Assembly: GCA_049297375.1 (NCBI GenBank)
Contig: JBAQUF010000046.1
Coordinates: forward strand, 1 to 45,830
Length of the DNA: 45,830 nucleotides
From: JAAZNV01 sp049297375
GTDB taxonomy: Bacteria; Patescibacteriota; WWE3; UBA101185; UBA10185
Direction: 5' to 3'
Shown: positions 31,712 through 39,904 of the stretch, one piece after another
Numbering within the stretch: position 1 is the stretch's first letter
Layout of the letters: every line of letters starts with the position of its first letter
The notes under the pieces: generated by a model
Database searches by the model: none
What the model saw: only the letters and a program-made list of their open reading frames with translations
Told to the model about the DNA's origin: nothing
Made by a program: the position numbers and the translations under genes

Positions 31712-33730
31712 CTAAACCCCAAATGAGCCAGACTCTATGCCCAGTTCCTCTTCAATACTTCTTACAGCATTGATTTGGTCTGGGGTGCATCCTTCAACAG
31801 GCATTTTAACAACCTCATATAGTCCGTTGAACATTCTTAAGGCGAGCTCTTTCTCGCTCACCTTCTCCCAATAGTAATGCCCGTCAGACTTATGTCTGGG
31901 AACATCATCACTATCTTTTTCACGAAGATGCCCATCGGGTTCAATTACCCACCCATCTCCTTGATTAGTTTTACCCCCTCGACGATGCCATACCTCGAAG
32001 TGAACCAAAAGTTCACCTCTATCTTGCTTTTCTTTCAGAACCTTTAAGTTGCTTTCGATGTCCTGAAATCTGGCAAGAGTCTTCTTAGCATCCCGAACCC
32101 AGCTCTCCAGGTTGGGCCATCCCTCTGTAGAGGGCATTATGTCAAGACCACTCTCTTGAGCGATCTCTTCAATTTTCCCCTTTGATATTTCATCAGCCAC
32201 AGAAAACCAAGGCTGGCTTACCAATTGGGAAACCTTGTTTTTTAAGACTTCTGCTTCCCCTCTCAGGGCGGTCCTTTGTTCCAGCTCACAACCCTCTAAG
32301 TGATAAGCTTGTTTTTCTTTTTCAAGCCTAACAAACAACCTCCCACGAGGTTCGACATTATGCTGATCCTGGCCATTCCAGCCAAGATTCAACACGAATG
32401 GATCGGTCGAAATAACTTCGCCAGTTTCCTCATCACTCAAGACAAGATTGCCTTTGCAATCTTGATAAGTACCAACTAAAGTGACAATTCTACCAATCCA
32501 TTCCTTCGGAACATGACCCCAAGGTGCGGTGCCTTTGGCCACATAGAATGCAGGATCGCGCTTGGCATCAGCCATCTTCCAAGTCACCCAAATTTCGGTC
32601 ATTAATTTACCATCTTTGACGAACAGGGCGTAAGGACGTATCTTGTATCCACCTTCTGGGCGGATGAACAAAACATCACCTTCATGAAGAATCACCATAA
32701 CTTCTGGCCAATCGTAGATCATGCCAGCAGCTCCCTCCGCACCTCGCCCTTCGGCGAAGATGATAGGATCACCTCGCCAAACTAAAACCTCGGGATTCGA
32801 CCCGCGGGTGTAAACCCAAGAGGTCGAGACCTTGACCAGGAATCCTGCTTCAGCCTTTGGTGCCTGAGCCAATCCGTACTTTCGCTTTATCGTTTCCTGC
32901 TCCCAGGAGTAACGAGCCGGGATGGTCTTTTCTTCCAAAACCACTACGGCAGCCTTGGTCAAACGGCCTTCAGCTTCAAAGCCCACAAGCGGCAGCTCCA
33001 ACAAACTGCGACCACGTCCACTTTGACCCAACGACACAACCATTCCGGTAGCGCCGTTTGTCAATGCGATACCTTCTTCCACGCGGCCACCTTGCCAGGT
33101 ATAAGCCAGAAGTTGGTTGGAGAGGAAGTTGAGGTTTGGGGCTGTGGTTGGAGAATTAGCCATTGCAGCTTCTGCTACTTTCAGCGCCTGAATGTTTTCA
33201 TAATCTTTCCAGGTTGCCGTCTGCAGACCAGTTGTGTCATACCAAAGTGCACGAGGTTCAAACTTACAACCACCAGAGAGGATAACCTTGATAACATCAC
33301 CAGGCTTCATGATAACAAGACCATCAGTCCAGCTACCAATCCGGCCAGCGTCGCCATAAGCGCCCCATCCTTCAATTATCTTCTCAGGTTTGCCAGCAAT
33401 CGTTTGCCAGCGACCTGAAGTGTTCCTGGTGTACGTGCCTTCGGTGTTGATGCGCACAATCACCCTCTCACTAACTTCGCTCGATCGGGTAAGAACCCAG
33501 AACTTGATTTCAGGTTTACCGTTGCGAGCGGGAATCGTGATCTGCTGCAACTCGGCATCCACGACACGACCATTAGCAGCAACTTCTGGGGGATTCCGAC
33601 GGGAAAAACCGACTTTCTCATAGCGGCGACCCCGACCAGCCTCACCCAAGAAAATCACCTTCCCCAGCTTCTCATCCTGAGTAAGTGGGAGACCACCAAC
33701 CAACGAACCAGAAAAATTGTATGTTTTCAT
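31712..33730 (-). CDS. 672-aa protein with tandem duplicated domain, unknown
   Basis: A large soluble protein of the foreign island. Residues about 24-178 and 230-386 are two copies of one domain: each has a G-x-x-G-R-G-R segment (31-35, 237-241 region), TIPAR (66, 279 region), an exposed TYTR/VYTR, EG-x-GA-x-G-x-AG and GDV-x-x-I...F/I-x-P-x-ALW/F. The copies are clearly related but well diverged. Residues 395-480 look like an OB-like barrel (GRIVTLVGTYQDCKGNLVL), and 490-560 are coiled-coil-like. The C-terminus contains GDGWVIEPDGHLREKD. No family recognised. A good GAGGAAAA site precedes the ATG. It is the first gene of the island; a link to the Csx3/AAA genes is suggested by shared terminators only. 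Confidence 0.7.
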   Translation of the reverse strand: MKTYNFSGSLVGGLPLTQDEKLGKVIFLGEAGRGRRYEKVGFSRRNPPEVAANGRVVDAELQQITIPARNGKPEIKFWVLTRSSEVSERVIVRINTEGTYTRNTSGRWQTIAGKPEKIIEGWGAYGDAGRIGSWTDGLVIMKPGDVIKVILSGGCKFEPRALWYDTTGLQTATWKDYENIQALKVAEAAMANSPTTAPNLNFLSNQLLAYTWQGGRVEEGIALTNGATGMVVSLGQSGRGRSLLELPLVGFEAEGRLTKAAVVVLEEKTIPARYSWEQETIKRKYGLAQAPKAEAGFLVKVSTSWVYTRGSNPEVLVWRGDPIIFAEGRGAEGAAGMIYDWPEVMVILHEGDVLFIRPEGGYKIRPYALFVKDGKLMTEIWVTWKMADAKRDPAFYVAKGTAPWGHVPKEWIGRIVTLVGTYQDCKGNLVLSDEETGEVISTDPFVLNLGWNGQDQHNVEPRGRLFVRLEKEKQAYHLEGCELEQRTALRGEAEVLKNKVSQLVSQPWFSVADEISKGKIEEIAQESGLDIMPSTEGWPNLESWVRDAKKTLARFQDIESNLKVLKEKQDRGELLVHFEVWHRRGGKTNQGDGWVIEPDGHLREKDSDDVPRHKSDGHYYWEKVSEKELALRMFNGLYEVVKMPVEGCTPDQINAVRSIEEELGIESGSFGV

Positions 33731-33927
33731 TTTTCCTCTTTTCCATTTTTCTCCAAGGGTTAAATTTTACCCAATGGTTGGCACATACATACATAAGATA
33801 TAGGTGACATGCAAGAATGTATGTATGCACACAATCATTTGGCAAAATACAAATGAAAATATTTAACTATTCTTGGGATATTTAATTGTAAAAGTACTCT
33901 CTTCTCTCTTACTTACTATCTGGTTTT

Positions 33928-33952
33928 GGTACTGTACTTTTTGTACAGTACC
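33928..33952. repeat. Perfect inverted repeat GGTACTGTAC / GTACAGTACC
   Basis: Ten-base arms with a five-base T/A loop. No T run follows on either strand, so it is not a normal terminator. GTAC-containing palindromes also occur at 34284-34300 and at 34580/34634, around the divergent promoters, so these may be binding sites for one regulator. Confidence 0.5.
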
Positions 33953-34357
33953 TAATCAGAAAGCAAATGCTTAACGTACTTTCTCCTTTGTGTAACAGTC
34001 ATAAATCTACTTACTACAAAGGGTAGGTTTTGTAACAAACAAATTGATGTTTATTACCGTGTTTTTAAGTCTCTTTTATTTGAGCCACTCTGTACTCTAA
34101 AAGTACCAGATTCTCTAATTCATTCTTTTAGTCATTCCTAAATTTCTTTGTTAGGAGGATATACCTTCTAACAACCTCATTGGGTAGGAAATATTAGGCC
34201 GACATTTGCTTAAGATAATTTGTCTTAGGCAAGAATCTGTCTGAGATATCGGTAGGTCAGTTTGAGCTCTCTCCTTTATTAAATTAGGTAAAGTACCTAA
34301 AACTTTAAGAGTCTAAAAAGTGTTCCGTATATCTTGGGCAGATTTCTACCTAAGAAA

Positions 34358-34388
34358 CTAAAAAAGCTCGGTTTCTTTAACCCGAGCT
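34358..34388 (-). terminator. Minus-strand terminator downstream of promoter P1
   Basis: On the minus strand AGCTCGG (34382-34388) pairs with CCGAGCT (34365-34371) around a ten-base loop and is followed by six T (34360-34365). Placed about 90-115 bases after promoter P1, it would end a small RNA or attenuate the long leader of the 672-aa gene. An upstream ACCCGA (minus strand, about 34422-34427) could pair with TCGGGT and break the hairpin. Confidence 0.7.
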
Positions 34389-34481
34389 ATACTTTTAGCT
34401 TTAAACCTTGTTAACTAAGGTTCGGGTAGGAACAAGCTTTAATCATTATATTTTAAATGTCCTCTCTAACTTTCTAAATAT

Positions 34482-34510
34482 ATTGTATCTCATAGTTTAA
34501 TATTTGTCAA
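34482..34510 (-). promoter_or_regulatory. Promoter P1 (minus strand)
   Basis: TTGACA (34505-34510), 17 bases, TACAAT (34482-34487). Transcription would start near 34475 and meet the terminator at 34358-34388. The -35 lies in a 21-base direct repeat (34503-34523) that recurs at 34591-34611 with two differences. Confidence 0.65.
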
Positions 34511-34569
34511 GTAGTCATTAACATTGTCATTAAGTATTTAACAACCTATATTTCTTGATCGATAAATAT

Positions 34570-34598
34570 ATCATACTATAGGTACATATGTTTGTCAA
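34570..34598 (-). promoter_or_regulatory. Promoter P2 (minus strand)
   Basis: TTGACA (34593-34598), 17 bases, TATGAT (34570-34575). The -35 lies in the second copy of the direct repeat (34591-34611). The AGGTACA half-site (34580-34586) falls in its spacer. Confidence 0.6.
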
Positions 34599-34640
34599 GT
34601 AGTTATTGACAGATAATTTAAACTTATATAATCTGTACCT
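34580..34640 (+). promoter_or_regulatory. Leaderless promoter and operator of the TrmB-like gene
   Basis: Plus strand: TTGACA (34606-34611), 15 bases, TATAAT (34627-34632), then the ATG only 8 bases on, so the mRNA is leaderless. AGGTACA (34580-34586) and TGTACCT (34634-34640) are perfect 7-bp inverted half-sites flanking both this promoter and P2, consistent with autoregulation by the TrmB-like protein. Confidence 0.6.
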
Positions 34641-35405
34641 ATGTATAAGAATGTTCTTGAAGACTCAGGATTAAAATCCGGAGAAGCAGAAATTTATGAC
34701 TTACTACTCCAGTATGGAGACTCCCCTGCTTCAGAATTGACTTCTAAAACAAATCTTAAAAGAGGAATGATCTATAAATTTTTAGATGACTTAAAAAAGA
34801 AAGCTCTAGTATCTACATACTCCAAAAACAAGAAAACGTATTTTAGAGCTGAGCATCCCCACAAGTTAATGCAAAAAATAGAAGGAACATTACAAGACTT
34901 TCAATCTCAGAAAATAGCTCTTGAAGCGATACTTCCTGAACTTGCAGAAAAGTATAATCAAAAACAACTCAGACCAACGGTTGTTAGCTACGAAGGAATA
35001 CGTGGAATTAGAAAGGTATTCAAAGACATATATGCACCTAAAGATGAACCTGTGTATGGATGCGTAGATGTAGAATCTTCTGAAAAAGCTGTTTCTAATG
35101 AAGTAGTAAAAGACTTAATACCTTTAAGAATCAGAAACAACGTAAAGGCAATTAGCTTTATTGGCAAATCTAGACTAGGAGAGCAAATTCATGCTAAGGA
35201 TAAAGAATCTTTAAGAGAGAGTATCCTCTTAGATAAAAGGAGGTATCCAATACCTGCAGAAATTGATGTTTATGAAGATAAGGTAGCACTATTAAGCTTT
35301 GAAAAAGGAAACTTTTCTGGGATATTGATTCAAAACAAGGATATTGCCACATCCTTAAAAACAATATTTAAATTAGCTTTTAGAAAATCTGAGGTATGGG
35401 ATTAG
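34641..35405 (+). CDS. TrmB-family transcriptional regulator
   Basis: A 254-aa regulator. Residues 1-75 are the TrmB winged helix (SGLKSGEAEIYDLLLQYGD, then LTSKTNLKRGMIYKFLDDL). A helix of about 35 residues joins it to a C-terminal sensor domain of the TrmB/phospholipase-D-like type (YGCVDVESSEKAV, RIRNNVKAISFIGKS, EIDVYEDKVALLSF). TrmB proteins usually bind sugars in archaea, but in small-genome bacteria their ligands are unknown. The ATG follows a leaderless promoter with a GGTACA/TGTACC operator. Its 3' end overlaps the convergent 910-aa gene by 26 bases. Confidence 0.88.
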   Translation: MYKNVLEDSGLKSGEAEIYDLLLQYGDSPASELTSKTNLKRGMIYKFLDDLKKKALVSTYSKNKKTYFRAEHPHKLMQKIEGTLQDFQSQKIALEAILPELAEKYNQKQLRPTVVSYEGIRGIRKVFKDIYAPKDEPVYGCVDVESSEKAVSNEVVKDLIPLRIRNNVKAISFIGKSRLGEQIHAKDKESLRESILLDKRRYPIPAEIDVYEDKVALLSFEKGNFSGILIQNKDIATSLKTIFKLAFRKSEVWD

Positions 35406-38112
35406 CTCGTCCTTCATACTGTGCCTTCACTACTACCCTTGGCTTACCGGAAGATGTCTGCCAAGGTTCAAACGATATCTTTCCAAACCCAGAGCTCATT
35501 AACATAGCTTTTAATTCCGCGAGAGGATATATGTGAAACTGCCCTTCTCTGCCACCTGGAAACATTACTTTTATATCCCCAAACTTTTCAGACCCCTCTT
35601 TAAATTGCTCTTTTACCTCTTCTAACCAACTACCTTCCTCACCTTCAAGAAGGGGGATATCTGTTCTAATAATTCCTCCTGGTTTCAATACTCGTGCAAT
35701 CTCTGAAAGATTAGACACTTGTTCGCTTCTACTTACCCAATCGTTAGGTGGAGACCAATTAAGTGTAACCACTGAGACTAAATCTTCTTGCAGGGGTATC
35801 GAGTCAATTGATCCTTGTATTACACTTAGATTTTCCTTTTCATTCTTTCCAGGGGACCAGATATCCATACCTATCAGCTTAGACTTTCCTTTCAACATAT
35901 CTGCCATAGGTTCTGTTATTCTTTTTCTGTCTCCACAAGCTAGATCAAGAACAACTCCGTTTATATCACTCATTTCCGAAAAGAAGTTTTTTAGTCCCTC
36001 TAATTCTCTTGAAGTATCGGCTGTTGTTTCGTTAGATGTACTAAACAGCTCTTCATTGCCATCATAAAATTCCTTTATCCTTTCAAGAGCTTTAAGGGTA
36101 GATTTATTATTCTTAGACTCCTTAACAATATCTTCTTCCCAAAAGTTTTCTATCATAGAAAGAAGTAAGGTCTGCATGTTTGACCCTTCCTCAGTAGAAT
36201 CAAAGGTTTTAAGCAACTGAAGGTATTTATTGTTTTCTAAGTCACTTTTTCTTAAAAACTCATTCTGATACCAGCTTTCAACATCTCTTCTGTACTTATA
36301 AAGTACGTTTGTTGCATCTTGTATACTAATTTCATTATTCTTTGTAACTTCGTGGGCTGCTAAAAATAACTTGCTACTATGCCTTAGAATCATATCGTTT
36401 ACTTGCCTAATTCTATCCAATTGAACATCTGAATACTGTGGATCATTACTTAAGAACCTCTCGACACTACCTACTATATCTGAAATAGCCGCCACATTTT
36501 CAAACAATAAACCTGTATTTGGTGATTTCCCTATCTCAATAACCTTAGAGATATCTTTTAAACTTCCTGAGATAGCTAAAAGAGTTTTGATCCTATTTGT
36601 CTTGTCTTCCTTAGTTAGAGTCTCCAAACCAATGTAGTTCTTAAATTTTATCTTGGATCTGTCTGAGAAAACATCCCACAAAGTAGATTGTTCTCTAACA
36701 GAAAAATTAACTATTCCCAATCCGAGATCTTCTAGAGATTCCGAAAACTCCAGAAACTTCTCCCATTCCTTTACCATACCCCCAGACTCGGGAAATTTAT
36801 TAACAAAATTATTAGCATCCCAAATACCATGTGCTTCTATATCCTTGGCCGACAACCTTGGATAAGGTTCCCCTTCGTGAGTAATTTTATCCTTTTCACC
36901 CTCACTAACTAGTTTAAAAACCTTAACAATTTCTGGGTGCTCTACCCTTCCATGTTTTTTAATCTTTACTACTCCTCCAAGATCATGGCTGATCTTTACA
37001 ACCTCACACCCCTTAGTATCCTCACCTTTGCCTAAGTAGTACCTTACACCATCAACCATGGTGTAACCATTTGCTCCTATTTCAGTATTTCTTCTATATA
37101 TCTCGTAGTAGCCATAAAGTCCACCATGTGCCCTAAAATCTTCAAGCTTAATGTTACCTTCCTTTAAAACATTTGGACATTCTCTTCTAAAAAATTCTTT
37201 TGGTGAGTGCCAAATCAAACTTCCAGAAAATAAGCTTCTAGATCCAGAATAACCATACATTTTAAATAAGTCACCATTTATTCTTGATCTTTTACCGTTA
37301 GGATATGTAACGTTTAATACCCCATTTTCATCTCTTACCCCATTTCCATAGCTTGGGTGAAAAACAATAGCAGATGAAACAACCTCTTGCGTTCTATAAA
37401 ACTTTCCATCTCTTGAGGGATAAATACGGTTGTTATAGTAGTCAGCGGCTTCCCACAACCCCATGTAAAAGTCCTCCTTTCTGATATTTTTGGGATCAAG
37501 CGGATCTGCCTTTGGAACATAAAACAAATCCTTAGGTTTAACATTTGGATCTTCTAAAGACCTTTCGTAGTCCTCTTTAGAAAAAACTAGCCCAAAGTTC
37601 ATAGACAAATCGGCGTAAACCTCCATTTGGTCTCTCCTAATAGGGTGACCCTTTTCTGATGCCTTTTCTAAGTCTATTGCAAACCTTCCAATATCACTAG
37701 CCATTTCATTCCATCCCATATTGCCATCTTTTTTCACTCTTGATACATCAAAAACAACAGTTCTTTTTTCAGATTTAGGAGTTTCAATAAGGTTTAGATA
37801 CCCATTGTCCTCAAGAACAATTATTGCCCTTCTTAGATCTTTACTCCATGTTCTTTTTTCTTCTTCATTGAAGGATTCTTCTGCGCGTTTATCCAAAACT
37901 TTTGAAGACTCTATTCCTTCAACCACAGAATCACCATGTAAACTACGTCCACTAGCAATTTTAACATTAGGAAATAACTCTTCGGCTAGACCCCCATCCC
38001 CACTAGAACTAGAAACAGACTCTTTTTTTGGATCTTCAACTGCAATAGAAGAAATCTCTTCTACAGTATCTCCTGGTTCAAGTATTTCAGCATACATTTC
38101 TTTTGTGGGCAT
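35380..38112 (-). CDS. 910-aa protein with C-terminal SAM-dependent methyltransferase
   Basis: Residues 700-890 form a class I methyltransferase: motif I VVLDLACGD (720-728), the acidic end of strand 2 in IGMDIWSPG, motif II/III region SIDSIPLQEDLVSVVTLNW and ARVLKPGGIIRTD. The first 700 residues match nothing I know: a Ser/Glu-rich start (VSSSSGDGG), a helical part (about 80-200), a YNNRIYPSRDGKFYRT-like segment near 240 and long helical repeats (450-690). No membrane segment is visible. The substrate could be a protein, polysaccharide or small molecule. It is transcribed convergently to the TrmB-like gene and downstream of the release-factor-like gene. Confidence 0.75.
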   Translation of the reverse strand: MPTKEMYAEILEPGDTVEEISSIAVEDPKKESVSSSSGDGGLAEELFPNVKIASGRSLHGDSVVEGIESSKVLDKRAEESFNEEEKRTWSKDLRRAIIVLEDNGYLNLIETPKSEKRTVVFDVSRVKKDGNMGWNEMASDIGRFAIDLEKASEKGHPIRRDQMEVYADLSMNFGLVFSKEDYERSLEDPNVKPKDLFYVPKADPLDPKNIRKEDFYMGLWEAADYYNNRIYPSRDGKFYRTQEVVSSAIVFHPSYGNGVRDENGVLNVTYPNGKRSRINGDLFKMYGYSGSRSLFSGSLIWHSPKEFFRRECPNVLKEGNIKLEDFRAHGGLYGYYEIYRRNTEIGANGYTMVDGVRYYLGKGEDTKGCEVVKISHDLGGVVKIKKHGRVEHPEIVKVFKLVSEGEKDKITHEGEPYPRLSAKDIEAHGIWDANNFVNKFPESGGMVKEWEKFLEFSESLEDLGLGIVNFSVREQSTLWDVFSDRSKIKFKNYIGLETLTKEDKTNRIKTLLAISGSLKDISKVIEIGKSPNTGLLFENVAAISDIVGSVERFLSNDPQYSDVQLDRIRQVNDMILRHSSKLFLAAHEVTKNNEISIQDATNVLYKYRRDVESWYQNEFLRKSDLENNKYLQLLKTFDSTEEGSNMQTLLLSMIENFWEEDIVKESKNNKSTLKALERIKEFYDGNEELFSTSNETTADTSRELEGLKNFFSEMSDINGVVLDLACGDRKRITEPMADMLKGKSKLIGMDIWSPGKNEKENLSVIQGSIDSIPLQEDLVSVVTLNWSPPNDWVSRSEQVSNLSEIARVLKPGGIIRTDIPLLEGEEGSWLEEVKEQFKEGSEKFGDIKVMFPGGREGQFHIYPLAELKAMLMSSGFGKISFEPWQTSSGKPRVVVKAQYEGRANPIPQIF

Positions 38113-38161
38113 GGTTTTATTTTATATTAAAGACATTGAAATGAAAGAACAAAGTAACTAC

Positions 38162-38749
38162 TTACTTAATACTTTCCTTAAAAGCTTTATCAATAAAAGT
38201 CTTAATGGCACTCTCTAGTTTGTCAGAAGGAATATCAGATAGAGCAACTCCCCAATCATTAATTAATATTTTTAAATCTTTATATAAACTATCTGCAGCA
38301 TGATTTCTATTCTCTATTGTATTTCTACTATCTCTGGAATTTGCAAATAATCCTGTAATTTTATGCTTATACAAAACAGCATTGGCTACTTTGTTTACAT
38401 TCTGTCCCCCAGGACCGCTTGCTGAGAATTGACTGTAATCTAAATCTTTTGTTTCAACAAAAGGTTCTCCCAAATCCAACAATTTAATTAACCAAGAACA
38501 GTAGTCATCTATATTTTTATCATTTACTTCCTTGTTTATATCTTTTGGAAAATGTTCTAGGGATTTAATAATTTTATCTTCTGATTCTTTTATTCTTCTC
38601 TTTTGTGAATTGGATATTTCCTCGTTTCTGGCTGCCTTTAGTGTTTTACTCCCCACACCGCCACTTTTACCACTATTTGCATCTTTAACTAATCCATCCC
38701 CTAAACTGTTAGCTTCATCTACAGTTAAATCTTTAAAGATAATGGGCAT
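38162..38749 (-). CDS. GGQ release-factor-like protein (ArfB/RF-H type)
   Basis: A 195-aa protein whose residues about 110-160 carry a peptidyl-hydrolase GGQ: SASGPGGQNVNKVANAV, followed by SRDSRNTIENRNHAAD, the usual neighbouring helix. No stop-codon-reading domain 2 is present, so it resembles rescue factors (ArfB/YaeJ, RF-H) that free stalled ribosomes, but the C-terminal basic tail of ArfB is replaced by an acidic/mixed helix and the 100-residue N-terminus (IIFKDLTVDEANSLGDG onward) is unfamiliar. The ATG at 38749 is 8 bases after a TATAAT box, so it is near leaderless. Confidence 0.8.
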   Translation of the reverse strand: MPIIFKDLTVDEANSLGDGLVKDANSGKSGGVGSKTLKAARNEEISNSQKRRIKESEDKIIKSLEHFPKDINKEVNDKNIDDYCSWLIKLLDLGEPFVETKDLDYSQFSASGPGGQNVNKVANAVLYKHKITGLFANSRDSRNTIENRNHAADSLYKDLKILINDWGVALSDIPSDKLESAIKTFIDKAFKESIK

Positions 38750-38804
38750 ACAAAAATTATAACAACTAGTTACCAAATAGTCTTTATACTGTTAAAATAA
38801 TTAT

Positions 38805-39614
38805 ATGCCTCAAAGTGCTATACAAGGTGCCGTGGTTGAAATCATCCCAGATCATGAAGCTATTGGTAGTGTTCTTAATTTTGAGGAAATAGAAACAGAG
38901 AAAGGAGTTACCTCACAAATACAGGAATCGATAAAAAAACTTGAAGGAACCACTCTAAGGAGAGACTCTATAGGGCAAGCTTTTGGTCACAATCTTGTAG
39001 AACTATTGGTTTACGAGAATAAGAAGCTTAAGGAAGAACCGGAAAAACTTAGAGAAAAAACATCCATAATACTGCAAGTAGGAAGGGAGTACGCCAAGAT
39101 GCAAAGGGAAAATGTAAACAGTTTCCTAAATGGCTTTATGGCAGAAGCCTGCCTAGCACTATCACTAGATGAACTTGGGTACACAGTTTTGGCTCCAACT
39201 ATAGAAGAAGATATAAAGGGAAAAATTGACATGTTTGTAATTGATAAAAATTATACCCAAGAACCATATGCCCTAGCTATCCAAGTAAAAAACTCGTCAG
39301 AGGTAGAAGATATTATTGTTCATAACTTAAATGACGATATCAAAAACCTAAATATGCAACTAGAAACCCAATCAATAAGATATCTACCGGAATTTAAAAG
39401 TAAACTTGCTTATAGTAATAAATATATGTTAGAATATCTTTCCAAAAATAAGGAGAGATTCAACGGGAGGGTTATACCATTAGTTGTAATCATTCCAGGT
39501 GGGGACATGTCAGAGACTAGTTCCTACAACACTGTAACATCGGCACCTGTAAAGGGCTTCTCTTACAAATTATTTGATAAACTTAATGAAATATATGAAG
39601 GAGAAAAATTATGA
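38805..39614 (+). CDS. PD-(D/E)XK nuclease-like protein
   Basis: A 269-aa protein. Residues 108-170 fit the restriction-endonuclease fold: a Glu in the first helix (GFMAEACLALSLDELG), the Asp in KGKIDMFVID and Q-V-K in ALAIQVKNSS (a Q/ExK variant). The N-terminal 100 residues are charged and helical. The following zinc-finger gene overlaps by 4 bases and both proteins contain the phrase N-T-V-x-S-A-P-V (SYNTVTSAPVKG here, RNTVGSAPVTG there), suggesting a shared processing or binding motif. DNA cleavage is inferred from the fold only. Confidence 0.65.
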   Translation: MPQSAIQGAVVEIIPDHEAIGSVLNFEEIETEKGVTSQIQESIKKLEGTTLRRDSIGQAFGHNLVELLVYENKKLKEEPEKLREKTSIILQVGREYAKMQRENVNSFLNGFMAEACLALSLDELGYTVLAPTIEEDIKGKIDMFVIDKNYTQEPYALAIQVKNSSEVEDIIVHNLNDDIKNLNMQLETQSIRYLPEFKSKLAYSNKYMLEYLSKNKERFNGRVIPLVVIIPGGDMSETSSYNTVTSAPVKGFSYKLFDKLNEIYEGEKL

Positions 39615-39838
39615 GTCAAACCGGGGTTAGGAATACAGTTGGAAGTGCTCCTGTGACAGGTATTACTTGCGAAGAGGTTATAAGATACCAAAAAATGCTT
39701 TTATCCAACGAGATAGTACCTGACAACATTCAATCTGCAGTAGCCACCCACACAGCAGTTTGTCCTGCATGTAGGAAGGCCTGGACAAAGGGTACAAAGA
39801 AAGAAGACGAAGCACTAAAAGATGCGAAACCAAACTAA
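39611..39838 (+). CDS. Small zinc-finger (anti-sigma-like) protein
   Basis: A 75-aa protein: ITCEEVIRYQKML, then a linker and HTAVCPACRKAW, the H-x3-C-x2-C pattern with an upstream Cys seen in zf-HC2/anti-sigma zinc domains. No membrane segment follows, so if related it is a soluble version. It is coupled to the PD-(D/E)XK-like gene (ATGA overlap) and shares the N-T-V-G-S-A-P-V-T-G-like motif at its N-terminus. A terminator overlaps its stop codon. Confidence 0.65.
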   Translation: MSQTGVRNTVGSAPVTGITCEEVIRYQKMLLSNEIVPDNIQSAVATHTAVCPACRKAWTKGTKKEDEALKDAKPN

Positions 39839-39860
39839 TAGGGATCGCATCTTTTTATTT
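39818..39860 (+). terminator. Terminator after the nuclease/zinc-finger operon
   Basis: AAAGATGCGA (39818-39827) pairs with TCGCATCTTT (39845-39854), and a T-rich stretch follows (TTTTTATTT). The first arm lies inside the last codons of the zinc-finger gene. Confidence 0.75.
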
Positions 39861-39904
39861 CCGTTTTCTTTTAAAATTCAACGAAATAAACTATCATTAA
39901 TTTA

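Larger units (their letters stand above)
33731..34640. other. Long noncoding, structured region
   Basis: About 900 bases without a credible ORF. Visible structure: inverted repeats 33784-33794/33817-33827 (CATACATACAT), 33928-33937/33943-33952, 34150-34178 (GTTAGGAGG...CCTTCTAAC), 34209-34231 (GCTTAAGA...TCTTAGGC) and 34284-34300; a minus-strand terminator at 34358-34388; the heptamer GGGTAGG three times (34021, 34182, 34424). The two hairpins at 34150 and 34209 pair better as plus-strand RNA, whereas the terminator and promoters P1/P2 point to minus-strand RNA. It could be a very long leader, one or two ncRNAs, or remnants. Confidence 0.5.

Noticed and set aside
33928..33952. Intrinsic terminator at the GGTACTGTAC hairpin
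   Set aside because: Neither strand has a T run after the stem; an operator or RNA hairpin is more likely.
34358..34440. T-box riboswitch at the terminator of promoter P1
   Set aside because: The conserved T-box sequence and a specifier stem are not present, and no aminoacyl-tRNA or amino-acid gene follows.
34400..34440. tRNA-like or tmRNA-like T arm (GGTTCGGGT)
   Set aside because: No acceptor, anticodon or D arm can be built around it and no CCA end is nearby.
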